This document shows positions 36,868 through 49,300 of a stretch of DNA of 64,000 nt, one piece after another. The DNA is from Paramecium pentaurelia. Its lineage: Eukaryota; Ciliophora; Oligohymenophorea; Peniculida; Parameciidae. The stretch spans positions 212,671 to 276,670 of the forward strand of contig CAJJDO010000109.1 of NCBI GenBank assembly GCA_905183005.1, in the 5' to 3' direction. The notes below the pieces were generated by a model that was not told the origin of the DNA, did no database searches, and saw nothing but the letters and a program-made list of their open reading frames with translations. Within the stretch, counting starts at the first letter, position 1. Every line of letters begins with the position of its first letter. The translations under genes and the position numbers were made by a program.

Positions 36868-38237
36868 ATGAAGAACATTGATCCGAATGTGGTTTTTATA
36901 TAAAAGGAAAAGTGGGATTATGAATAGATGGAAGTACTCATTACAACTCTACATAGGCAATTCCTTGTAAACAAATTGAAGTACCCAATTTTGTGACTAT
37001 TTCAACTGTTACTTAGAACATCATCTAATTGCCTACTGTTTACATTCACTCTAATATAGTGTACCCTGATGAGAATGAGTACTCTTGTGATGAAGATGAT
37101 ATAGAAGCTGGCATTGACCCTAAAGTAATGCAGCAATTGGATCTTAGGCGTCATCTGAATTCTAATCGAAATTATTCTAAACAATATTCGTTACTCAATA
37201 CATTGGAATATGATGAAACTTATTATAATAGAAAGGTTGAAAGATTATAAAGGCCCCTTTTGAGAGTGTTCATGCGTGCTCAAGAGAATGAGTATGATTT
37301 ATTTTAGCATTTTAGTTATCGGATGAATGTGGCTTTTAGACCAAGCAAAGCCTATAAATAAAAACGATAAAAGCATTTAGATTTACATTCAATTGATGTT
37401 GCTAGAGAAATTCTAATGAATGAGAATATGATAGCACTTAATCTGTTAAGATAAATAAAATAGAGAGAAATGCTAAAATTGCAGTTAATAAAAGAAGAGG
37501 AGTTTAATTTTGTAAATACATTCAATAATTGCAATGATTTATTTGGAAACTTAAAGGAGCTCAAACGTTTCTATAAGCCAGAAGAATAAATGGAATAATA
37601 GTAAAGAGATAACAGAAATAAAATATTTGAATCATGTTAAAATAATGATTGTTCATATCAATTTTATTCAATCTCTTTATCTACAGAACTTATTGATTTT
37701 ATGGATGAATAATACTAATAAATAAAAGAGAAGAGCATAGTGTGGCCTAAGAATCCAACTATGCTTTAATCTTGGAATCTTGATATTTACAATAAATTAG
37801 GGGTTCATTAATTAAATAAATAATTGATTTATACAAATGACAATAGAACATTATTGATAGCTGATAGAACAAAGAAGAATAAAAAAAAAGTTAAATTAAT
37901 GCTCATTGATCGGAATAGAGCTTCAATCTTTGATGGTGTTAGAGCTAATTTTGATCACTTTTATGCTCATTATTAAAAAATTAATTAAAAATAAGAATAG
38001 ATTATTGATTAATAAAGGAAAGAATGTTAAAAAATAAGATTTGATAAATAAAAAAAGGAACATTAACTCAAATTATAATAGAAAAAGGAAGAATTGAGAT
38101 AATCTTTAAGATTCAAAATGAGAATATTATAAGATTTGGATCAACCCATTTGTACAATTAAAATTAAACATTCTGATGAATTAAAATTTTAATTAGTTAA
38201 AGACATTCACTATAATTCTTAAGTTATATTGATATGA
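36868..38237 (+). CDS. Enhancer-of-polycomb-like protein (NuA4 subunit EPL1/EPC type)
   Basis: 448 aa with one intron (36934-36956). The N-terminal part reads IPCKQIEVPNFVTI and then VYPDENEYSCDEDDIEAG, the acidic strand seen in EPL1/EPC proteins. The middle has AFRPSKAYKQKRQKHLDL and a long helix REILMNENMIALNLL..KQRE, which resembles the EPc-A region that binds the NuA4 acetyltransferase core. The rest is basic and Q-rich. The resemblance is by pattern; a divergent chromatin protein of another kind is possible. Confidence 0.5.
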
Positions 38238-38346
38238 TATAGTTTCATTAGATAGGAAATGAAAATAATTGTGATTGTATATTTTTTACTTTACTTTGTA
38301 ATTTTTCATATGTTTCTTAATTTAAATAAGATTTAAATTATTTATT

Positions 38347-38758
38347 ATGGCAGAAGTCGAGTAATTATCAGAAGAACTCACAACCTTAAAAAGAGTTGTA
38401 TAAACATCATTACATAGAGGATTATTAGCTAAGGGAGTCCATGAAGTATGCAAAGCTATTGAAAGCAAATAAGTATTAATACTCTTCATTCTAGGCAAAA
38501 TTTGTGGTTTTAGCTGATGATTGTACTGAAGAAACATACAAAAAATTGATAGTTGCTTTAGCTAAATAATTCTAAATTCCAGTTTGGAGAGTGGAGAAAG
38601 GAGCTTTGTTAGGTGAATGGATTGGCATTTCTAAATTCCTTACTAAAACAAAAAAGATCAAATCAAGAAAGTGTTCATCTGTTGCACTCAAAGATTTTGC
38701 AATTGAAGTTAGTGAAAATGAAAAACAATTTGTAGAAGATAAAATTAAGGGATTGTGA
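38347..38758 (+). CDS. RPS12: 40S ribosomal protein eS12
   Basis: 129 aa, one intron (38473-38494). L7Ae/L30e-like fold: RGLLAKGVHEVCKAIESKQ, AKFVVLADDCTEETYKKLI, IPVWRVEKGALLGEWIG, and a basic C-terminal part, all matching eS12 (132 aa in human). A component of the small-subunit beak. The 22-nt intron lies in a conserved place between two core strands. Confidence 0.92.
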
Positions 38759-38890
38759 AGTTATTTAACATATCGTACATTTAAATACATTAATGATTGA
38801 AATACAATATCAGATAACATATAATCCCTTATTTTATCTTATATTCATTAAATGTGGATGTGATTTCGTTTTTATTTATAAATAAAATTT

Positions 38891-39687
38891 ATGATTTCTG
38901 AATAACTTAAATCAGGACCATCTACTAAATAACTTAATAGTGATGATACTCTCAGAGTTGGAGAATGTACCATTCATAAAAGACAACTGGAAGCTTTCTG
39001 TACTTCTTGTCATGTGTATTCTGATTATATTTATCTAGTCTTATTTGTCCTACTTGTTTAATGTTTGGTGAACATAAAGGACATTTAGTTGATTAAATGG
39101 ATAAAGCTACTAAAGATATTAGATCATCTATGGATCAAGCTGCAAAAGATGGTAATTCAATTCCTTTCTATATTTAATATAGGAATTTTGAGATTAGAAA
39201 AAACAGAAACTGTTCTTGTAGATATTAGACATACAAAATTAACATTTGAGGAATCAAAATAAAAAGTATTGAAAGAGGTTGAATAAACATTTGCCAGCAT
39301 TTTCAAATTGATTAAGTAAAGAAAAGATGAAGTTATCAATTTGATTAATCAACATTATGAAATCTAAGTTAATAATATTGATACTTAAGAATAAATTTGG
39401 ATGGATAAATAATCAAGAGCATATGATGTTATCAAATTAGCCAAATCTACAAATGATTATCAATTATTGGAAAAAGCAACATATATTTTAGAAAGTAGTT
39501 CGTATTCTTTATTTGAGGTATGGAAATTTTAAGATAAACACCAACATATAAAAATGTATACATTGTCAATTCTATTGATACAACATTTAATTTAAATAAC
39601 ATTTCATTAAATTTATCTGAATTTTAGAAAGGACTGCAAAATTGGATCAAATTGGGGGATTCCGTATTAATACAATTTAAATGTTGA
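38891..39687 (+). CDS. B-box zinc-finger coiled-coil protein
   Basis: 236 aa after introns at 39016-39038, 39152-39182 and 39502-39533. Residues about 30-65 hold a B-box: CTIHKRQLEAFCTSCHVLICPTC...H..H, with all zinc ligands. A coiled coil follows (residues 75-180) and then a short beta-rich end. It resembles the B-box plus coiled-coil part of TRIM proteins, but there is no RING finger before it. The last intron (32 nt) is needed to reach the TGA. Confidence 0.8.
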
Positions 39688-39710
39688 ATAATTGCAATTC
39701 CATTACATTA

Positions 39711-39829
39711 TAATATATATATATATTTATTAATTCAATATTTTATCATATTAATTATATATTCAAAATATAAAGGTTGATATTAATATTTATATAAAGA
39801 TTGATATATACACATATATATATATATAT
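39711..39829. repeat. TA-rich microsatellite spacer
   Basis: Two (TA)n runs, about 39712-39726 and 39813-39828, flank AT-rich sequence between the B-box gene and the convergent membrane protein gene. Confidence 0.8.
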
Positions 39830-39873
39830 CAAGTTTGAGCAATGTAATATATATTTTAATTGAAAATATATAT

Positions 39874-40897
39874 TCATAAGCCTGCTAAAAACAATAGTGT
39901 GGGTATAGGAAATACTAATAAACATAAGTTTGGGTTGACATGTTGAAATGACCATAAAAGACATCCCAAAAGTGTTTATCTAAAATAGATAGATTGATAA
40001 TATAATCCAAATATATAGGCAACTACACAACTAGTTAATAGTATAATCAAGTATATAATATGAGACACTGTTAATATCTCTTTTCTTTGTACTGCTGAAT
40101 GAAGGACAACGCCAAATAGAATTGAATTAACTAATCTGAAAATCAAACTTTCAATTTGAGGAATGACTAAGACTTAATTGTAGTATACAATTCATACTTA
40201 TTATAATTGAAATTAAAGCCTATTCATACTTTAATTTTGTATTAATTTCTTTATTCTCCACTGGATATTCCCCTGACAATATTTCTGCCTATATAATTTC
40301 ACCCATCTACTTATCAAAATCTCCAATTTTGAATGGAATTGAAACATGAGGTTTTAACTAATTTTATTAATATTCACTATTGTCTTCATAAATTATTGAT
40401 ATATTCTAAGCATTAGCCCTCTTTTATTGATCGAGATGTGAGATTAATTTAGAATTAATACTTGTATCCTATTGTCTTCCCTTCTCTAACAAAATTGTAT
40501 TTTTTAATGTAACTCCTAATTGAGTTAATAAACTCTTATCAGTTTTCTATATAAAGGCATATTAGCTTTCTCCAGTAGCATAGTCAAATATTTATACAGC
40601 CTCAATAGCAGGTTGTACATTTTCAGTTGAAGTGGCTGTAGCACCTTCTCTTGCATGATGTATTATAATGGCAGGATTTGCTTGATGTTTTTCCTATTAA
40701 TGTAAATCCTTAGATCTCAAACATTCTTTAATCCATACAAAAGTGATAATTCCTACCATCATCCATGGGAATTCTGTAATAAGTGTTCCGAATATAAACA
40801 ACTTTGCACAATCATGAATTTAATCTCCTAGTTCATCTACTTGAAAGAGAAGAGCGAAAGAGGAAGAACACAAAAGTAAAATTATTTCAAGAAACAT
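39874..40897 (-). CDS. Multi-pass membrane protein of unknown function
   Basis: 332 aa, one intron (plus 40173-40197). Starts with a signal peptide or membrane helix (MFLEIILLLCSSSFALLF) and a second hydrophobic stretch near residues 35-60 (FIFGTLITEFPWMMVGIITFVW). A polar domain of about 160 residues follows, and then, only after splicing, at least three more hydrophobic helices ending LLVFPIPTLLFLAGL at the C-terminus. Without the intron the protein would stop before these helices. No family recognised. Confidence 0.65.
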
Positions 40898-41917
40898 ATT
40901 ATATTAATTTATTAATTAAACATAATTGAGTAATATTCCAATCATTACTTAATTTTATATACCCACTAAAAAAGGTCATAGAAGATAAATATTTATTATA
41001 AACATATAAACAATTTGGATTCCTTAAATTTACATACTCTCTTTACATATCAATTATTATTTACATATTGAAAATAAGAATTATCACTATCAATATTTTA
41101 CAATTCTTTCAAAATTTTCCATATAAAATTCAATAAAATTATAACTTCGCCAAGATATTTCTGTTTGTTTTGTCAAAAATTGTTTAGGAACAAAATTTTT
41201 TAATTTTTATATCAAAATAAAAAAAGAAATCATTAAATTTACTTATAAAAAAGTTAAAGAAAATACCGTTAAAAGCATTTGTTTTAGTTTATCATATATT
41301 AAATTTTATAGGAATAATAAAACTATATATATTTCAATATGGAGAAGAATTACAATAAAATCTTGTATAGTAGATAAATTTATGTTAAATTTTCATTTAT
41401 TTTTAATCATTAATTTATAAAAGATATTTCATTTTTATTAATTTTCTAACTAGAAAAGAATAACAATAGAATGAGGATATTATAAATTATGTCTCTAAAA
41501 TTTATTAAAATTATTTTTTTTAATAATATCATATTTGAGTCATGATAAAATTAAAAAAGAAAAAATATAATATCATTAATATTTCACTTGTATTTAGTTT
41601 TTTATAATGATTTATCTTAAATAAATATATTTCTATTCTAAATAATTAAACAAAATAAATTTATTACTTAAAAAATCGATGGATTGTATTTTCAAAACTT
41701 CTCTTTTAATTAAATAATATTATAAAAAATCACTTCATTATCTAATATATTTATTAATCAAATTCAGATGTCTTAAAAACTTAAATAATAATATATATCA
41801 AAATATATAAAATAATTTTATATTGTTTAAAAACTTATATTCAAATTATGATGATACTTTATTATTTTATAATATATTATTTAATTGAAATAGATTATTA
41901 ATAAAATGATCAAATCT
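40898..41917. other. 1-kb gene-free AT-rich region
   Basis: Over 1000 bp without a frame that looks coding on either strand under the ciliate code. It has many homopolymer A/T runs and short TA runs. This is long for a Paramecium spacer. It could hold a decayed gene or a non-coding RNA; I see no sign of a tRNA. Confidence 0.6.
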
Positions 41918-44900
41918 TCATTTAAAATATTTTTAACTAAATTCTTCTAAATCAAAAATGGCTTCTTTTAAAAGAGCAACACTTAGTATTGAGGATTTTT
42001 GAGCAAATTCACTTATCTAACCATTATGATCAGTGAAATCCGGTAAAGAATAACTATAATAATACATTAAAGTTACTATTCTTTTAAATGTTATTTGATA
42101 GGTGCAAGATAGGCATAGAATATTTCCTTCTTGATATCTTATTTATGTATTTTTAGTAATGCTTTTAGATAATATCCAAGCAAGAAAATAAATTCGGATC
42201 CATTATGAATGGAGAATCCATCTTAAGCATTGAAACGGTCTGTCCATTGAATATATTTAGCACTATATTCACTTGCAATAGGATCTAGAGTGCTTAAGCC
42301 TAGGGAACTTGGACTCAACAAATTAGATTCAATTAAAGCTAAATGGTGTACAACATGATTTTTTTAAAACAATTCTGGAGCTAATGCAATAGCAATACAA
42401 GAATTCGGTCTCAATTAATATTCAGATCGAGGTTTAGAACATTTAAATATATCTCTATAAATTCCTTTTCTCCTTACATATTTTTCTACAACTTAATATT
42501 CATTGTAATAGGATGAGTCAATTGGAATATAATAACTTTTTTCAAAATGCTAACAAATAAAATCTGACCATGCTCTCCATGTAACCATCCTATTCATTAA
42601 CTTAATTCCTGGATATGAATATTTATTCAATTGATTCATCTTCCCAATGAAATCAAGACAGGCTTTTAATAATGCTGTACATTCAATTGGAGCTCCATCT
42701 CTAGATGCAGCAGGATATCCTTTATTTAAAGTGCCTGATCCCATTTTATCCATCCAAGTCAAACAATTCTTGTAGTTTCCTCCCATAATAAATCCTGTTT
42801 CTGAATCAAGTTTAAGTTCAACAACCAAACCCTAATTTAAAAGTATAACAATACCTCTTTATCTATGTCATCATTTGTATATGTTTCCTTAAATGAGATA
42901 CCAGTAGCATGAGATTAAAAAATGGATTGTATTTATTCTTATAATAAACTAATGATAGAGAAATCATCTGTATATGTAACATAATCACGAATAGCTTTGA
43001 TCCACCAAAAACAAGTGTCTCTGGTATTATATCTTAAAGGTTTTAATGAGTTAGGTATTAGGCCATGTTACATTAAATTACCATATTTAAAAATTAAGTC
43101 CTTAGCCTCAATAGCCTTATCTAAAAATAAAATGTTTATTCTTACTTGTCAAAATTAAGATACCTTTGAAACTCATAAAAGTTTCTCTCCCTTTAACAAA
43201 ATCATAGAGAGTAAAATAAGTGGATAAGATATCAATTTATTTAAAGAAAATCTCTCTATGTTGAGTATATTTATCTTCTATACTTTAAACGATATGTTTT
43301 ATGCATTTAATAAAATAATGTGGTTTAAAGATAGAAGGTAATGATTTAATTAATTTTAGAATTGGTACTAAACAAGTATGGATATCCAATAAATAGTCAA
43401 TAAGCCAATCACCTTCTTGAATATGCTTGATGAATGGATCTTTAAGAGTTTCAATTTTATTGATAAACCTCATTACTCCATATAATCCAGAATAATAGAG
43501 TACTCCACATCCTGGTACTTCATAATGATTTATCAAAGGCTAATATAGAAGATTCAAATCATCAATACATCTGAAAGGGCTTAAGAGAAATGAATTCAAT
43601 TCTTGAACCTGTTTTAATGGTTCACAATTTAGAATGATAACATATGAGGTTGGAGTGTTTATTGATAAAATATTATCATTAATTGATGCATATGAAGTAG
43701 TAATATCTATGTAGTGTTCTTTTACCTTAATCTCATCTTCAAGATTCAATGTTTCTTATCCACTGAATTGAAATGAATATTGATATAATATTTTTATTAT
43801 ATTGGAATAAAGTTTAATTTTACGTATGATGGATCTTAAGCAAATTATAATTATTTAATTATTTAAATGATCCTCTTAACATTTAGTTATGATAAGGATT
43901 TATTCATGAATGGATTCCAAATAGGTATATTTACTTTAATCTAAAGCATGTTATCTAATAAAAGTTAATGATTTATAGACTTATATAGGTTTAATATCAA
44001 TGATATTATTCATATGATTATTTTATTAATTTTAATCTATCATCCATACATCATCTATTATATATTTATATTCATATGTTCCTGGTGATAATGTTATTTA
44101 ACAAGTAAAATATTTAGGGTTTTCTATATCATTTTTAAGAAAATATTCATGTTCCCAATTATCAAATGAACCTTTTAATTTAACAATTTTTGGGAGTGCT
44201 ACACTTTAATTTAGACCACATTTAATTGGAGTAGTATGCTTCCACATAAAAGTAATAGGTCTACTTTCTACATTTTAAATTTAATAATTGATTTATGGGT
44301 AAAATCGTTTTTCATAAACACAACTTATGTACTAATCATAAAACTCATCCACTAATTTAGTAGTACCTTTAAATTGATTGCTAAAAGATAAGGCTGATAC
44401 TAAAGACATTAAAAAACCTGGACCTTGAGATTAAACAATAGGAGGCTAATTATCATGAGTTTAATCATAAATCATTCTTTATGGTCCTGATATTTGTTAT
44501 ATGTAAGCACAACTTTATAATTTATGAACAATAGATATAGAATTCCTACAATAAAATAATTCATCAACTTATCCATTCAATCCTAATTTACTCATATACT
44601 TAATTTACTGTTTATATGAACAACCAAATAATTCAGCAAACACTAATAATTTAGGATTCTCAATTCTAGCATGTTTTAATAAATATTGACTAATTCTCAA
44701 AGGTGTTCCATGACAATTATCTAATCGAATACCATGAAAATAACGAGCCATCTAACAAATGTACTATTTCATTCGATTCAACAATAGAGGAGTATCTTAT
44801 TTATTACCATACCTTAATTTGATAACATTCCATTTGTTTATAGTATGTCTAAGATAATGGAAATTTTGGCTGGTTACAAAATCTTCTTTAGGATCAAGAT

Positions 44901-46113
44901 TATCTACATAACCATTATAGGCAGCATACCAATTCTTCAATTTATAGAAGTACTTCTAAACATATCCATACTTTTTATAGTGTGCTTAATTATTAGCTAT
45001 AGATTCAGCTTCATATTATTTAGCCCTTTTGAATTATTTTTCATTAATACATTTTAAAGTTTTCTTAATTTCATTGATAGTTAATTGATGATTTCCTAAT
45101 TCTTGTTACAATCTCTTAAAATCAAATGTTACTCCATATCTTGATACTCCAAAATTTACCAAATATTATTCAATTAATTTTATATTTTTCTCTTAATTAG
45201 ATTCCATAAATATATTATCATCATCATCATCATCACCATTTTTATTACCATTTTCAAAAATACAATTTATCCAATCTATTTTATGCAAATCAATCTAAAA
45301 ATATTCTTCTATTTTCAATGCCTTTATCACTTTTTCAATGTCTTCATATTTTTATACCTATTGTAAAGCATAATCTAATTCTAAAGCTGATCTCAATTAT
45401 GGAACAGTTCTTTCATTATATACACATTCTTCATCATTCAACCATTCACTCTCCTTTGATGCATGATTTAATACAATATCAATAAAAAAGATCTTTTTAG
45501 ATGATTCAATAAATTTATGTAGTTCCTCAAAATTATGGAAGTATTTTATACTCAAATGATCCTTAATTGCATATAGACTATGAGATACTTCCTATATTGG
45601 ACATAAATGAAATGCTTAAAATCCATCCAAATCCCAATTTTTTACTAAATTTGGTAATACTGTCTAAATAGTTAAATCTTTGAGATTAAACATTTATGGA
45701 TTCCAAACTAAAAAATTAAAGGGTTATCCCATTTCTTGTATCTTTCTATCATCAAATTCCAACCAAATTATTCTGAGAAAGCATGGGCCTAATTATTTAC
45801 ATCTGATCTCAAACACATAGTCTCCTTCATTTGATATATTATATTTATGAGGTTCATAAACAGAATAGAAGCTCATTGGCAATTAGGCTTCTAATTCACC
45901 TCTTAGAATTTTCTTATAACTCTTTTATTGTTTATTTGGAGAATCTTTTTTTGAAGGAGAACGAGTATGATGTTAAATATTTGTTATGAGGACAGGAGTA
46001 AATGAGAAGATTTTTCTAGAGCAAAGAACGACTTTCAATAGAGTGTCATAGGGTAATGTTAAGCAGTTATTAAGAGCAATTGAGCCATTTTATGAAGTAT
46101 AAACAGTATACAT
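41918..46113 (-). CDS. AGL: Glycogen debranching enzyme (4-alpha-glucanotransferase / amylo-1,6-glucosidase)
   Basis: About 1350-1380 aa. A bifunctional enzyme that moves maltotriose units and then cuts the 1,6-branch of glycogen. The GH13 half has FFIDIVLNHASKESEWL and MARYFHGIRLDNCHGTPLR with the nucleophile D, then VFAELFGCS with the acid E. The GH133 half has GVLYYSGLYG, FIMGGNYKNCLTWMDKMGSG and the PAASRDGAPIE loop. The C-terminus reads DHNGQISEFAQKS. Introns seen clearly: plus 42054-42076 and about 42833-42855; others are likely. A 246-bp spacer separates its start from the divergent dynein gene. Confidence 0.92.
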
Positions 46114-46359
46114 TTGTATTAATTAATTTTATAATGAAATATTTATACTTTCTATTCAAGATAGACAAATATACTTGTGGTCAAAATTGATAATAGTGTT
46201 AAAAAGTTAATAATAATTTATAGAATTTTAACTTTTTTTGAATTGTAAATTTTTTCAAAGTAAGAATTAACTATCTCTAATTATCATTTTTGAATAGGTA
46301 ATTCCTAATAAAAACAAATTACAAAAAATGATAACTTAAATAATTAATATATTAAAAAA
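46114..46359. promoter_or_regulatory. Divergent intergenic region of debranching enzyme and dynein
   Basis: 246 bp between two start codons on opposite strands. It must contain both promoters (inference). It is AT-rich with no motif I can identify. Confidence 0.4.
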
Positions 46360-49300
46360 ATGTCATTCTTCTAGTCTCAGGAATATGAAGATTAGGACGA
46401 ACATGAATAATTGCGAAATGTGGTAATACTAATAACATTCATAATTAGAAATCGCCAAATCAGTTGCAATTAAAATCTCGATTGTATGATCGAGGAGGTT
46501 AACAGAAAAGGCCAGTCACTCGAACTTAACAATAAGTATTTCATGTATTTTATTTGAAGTTAGTACCTAAATTAGTTGCTCAATAAAGTAAACAAAAACT
46601 AGACCCACTTAGAATGACTATGGGAACAACCTTCAAATAAAATGTTGATGAGCTTTATAGAACCAAGTACCTTGTAGATAAATTATCGGGTAAGTTCTAA
46701 ATTGATTAAAAATACTTGGCCATTATGCCAGAAGAAGAACGCAACTACTTAATGCGAAAAACTGGTATGAGTTCATTAGGATCTCGTTTCAAACTTAAAC
46801 CTCTTGATTCAGATCCACGTATTTAAAGTCCATTTAAAGAAACATTGGCACATGATGAAGAATTTGGCGTTACTGAGAAAGAAACAAAATCTAAGTTAGA
46901 TAAATACATAGATCTTATTTTGAGTAATACAACAAGTGTAGATGAATATATTTATTTGGTAAGAGAAGAAGATGATGGTTAAGATGATCCTTATATGTTG
47001 GCAGTTGTAGATTATAAAACAATTAAAGGTGATGATAAGAAGACTGAAATTAAAGAATATTACACAATTTCTAGAAAAGGATTATGTCATTATATTAATG
47101 GAAAACCAACTGAATTTATACCACTTAGAAATTGGTTAAGAGAAAGACAGACCTATCATTAAATTAAATCATTAAAATTTTTCACAAAATTTAGAAAATG
47201 GAAAACCCTTAAAATGTGGAAGAGCAATGTTATTAAACATAAAACTAAAACTATTTAGAATGCTCTTTTAGATAAATATTTCTTATTGAATCCAATAATG
47301 AGAGAAACCCTATTAACAGTAAGAAAAAATACTTATGATATGATGGAAACTTGTCGTTTCATTGGATTTGAAACTTCTCATCAATTAACTATGAGTGATA
47401 GCACATTTACTTTAGAATAATTTAAATAATTATAAGATCAATATAGAAATAAAGTGAGTGGGAAAATTAGATCTTATTCTCAAGCTTGTAGAAAAGTTGT
47501 ACAAAGTGGATATGATAAATCATTGGATATTCTTAGAAAGTAGAATTATGTACCTTAAAATGATGAATAATTTGGTGGAAATGCTCCAAGAGATACTGGA
47601 ACTAATGTGTTTAGAACTAGAGAAATTGCATATGAAACTTTGTAATTCCCAGATAGTATGACTTATGAGAAAAGATCATAATTAAGGAAAGAATGTTCAA
47701 AATTCTTACGTTTTTCCTATCTAGTTGATTTCTTAGCTATGGAAAGTCTGAGCAATATTTATACACTTTCAGTTAGAGACTTGATATCAAAATTAAAGAG
47801 TTTAGAATCAATAGATGATTTTAATGTAACATTTGAAGCAAGCAACAAACCTCCAGTTAGATTTGATGAACCTCTTTTTGTGATTAAGTTAGATTGCACT
47901 TTTGACTAAATCCCTTAAGAAGATATTTAAACTGAAGATATTCCAGAATTCATACCTCAACCCTTTGGTAATAGCACTGTTGATGATTTTCATATACTAT
48001 ATCATGCTCATTTACAAGAAGAGAAGACAGAGGAGTAAAAACAAGCAGAAAAACCATAGGGAGGTAAGAAGGGCAAGGTTGAAGATGATAGTGAAGAAGA
48101 TGAAACTGATGGAGGAACTTATGATGAAAATAAAATATATAAAAGAATAGTGATCCCTAATATTTCGAAGCATTGGATTATAAAGAAACCATAATTAAAT
48201 ACTTTTCATGCAGATATTGTAAAGTGCATAGGTGAAGGATTGAATGCCATTTAAGCTTTTGAGAGATGGAGTAGACATAATGATATGACTTAATATGTAG
48301 CTGTATTGGAGGAATGGGATGATATGGTTGGTGAAGAGTGGGGACATCCAGAATCTAATTATTTGAATCCTTCTGATTGGTTAGATTCAGCACCTCTAGA
48401 AACATTTACAGGAATTGTTAAAAATATTTTAGAGAAAGCATTCGAAAGAGCTGATCGATATATAGAAAAATATTTTAATAAACATTTATTGACTTATTGG
48501 GAAGATAAATAAATTAATATAGATATATTTAAAGATGAAAAATTGGCACATCCTGGAGACACATTTTAATATACAATAGCAGTTCTTAATATGTAGAAGG
48601 AATAATTTTAGAAAGATATTCCAATTGAAAGTATGTAAGGATTATTGAAAATTGATTCGGTTGAATTAAAAAAGAAGTTGGAACCTTTGCCAGCTGAATT
48701 ATTGAAATAATTTGATTAATTTATTTAACCAATGTTAAGAGCTAGATGCAAAGAATTAAAGGAATGGTTATAATCATCAACAACTGCTTTGAAAGGAGCA
48801 ACTACAAATATTGATGAATTTGTTAAGTAAAGTAATTCATTAAAATTGATTCAAAAATAATTAAATAAAGTAAAATCTAAAATATCACTTGTTGGTCATA
48901 TTTATAATATTCTTGATGAATATAAAATAGAAGTCAAAAAAGAAGACAAACAAGCATATGTTGTTGATATAATATAAGCATAAAATCTATTGGAATAAGC
49001 TATTCATCATGCAGAAGAAGGAGCTGAATCTAAATTAGACAGATTTGCAAGGGATGTTTAACATATCCTTATTCCATAATTAGAGAAGTAGATTGGTGCT
49101 TTGGATGGAATAATCTAAGATAAAAAATATATTGATGCTGGATTGAGTTTAGAATAAGCCATTAAAGAATTAGGAGAATGTGATGAACAATGTAAGAAAT
49201 TAGAAGCTGATGCTAAAAAATATAGACATTATGAAAGTACTTTAGGATTACCTACTTCTTAATTTTAGAGTTTAGAAGATTTAAGAAATGATTTAAATCT

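Noticed and set aside
44845..45057. Plus-strand hydrophobic ORF of 70 codons
   Set aside because: Antisense to the debranching enzyme in a region where its protein sequence is clear.
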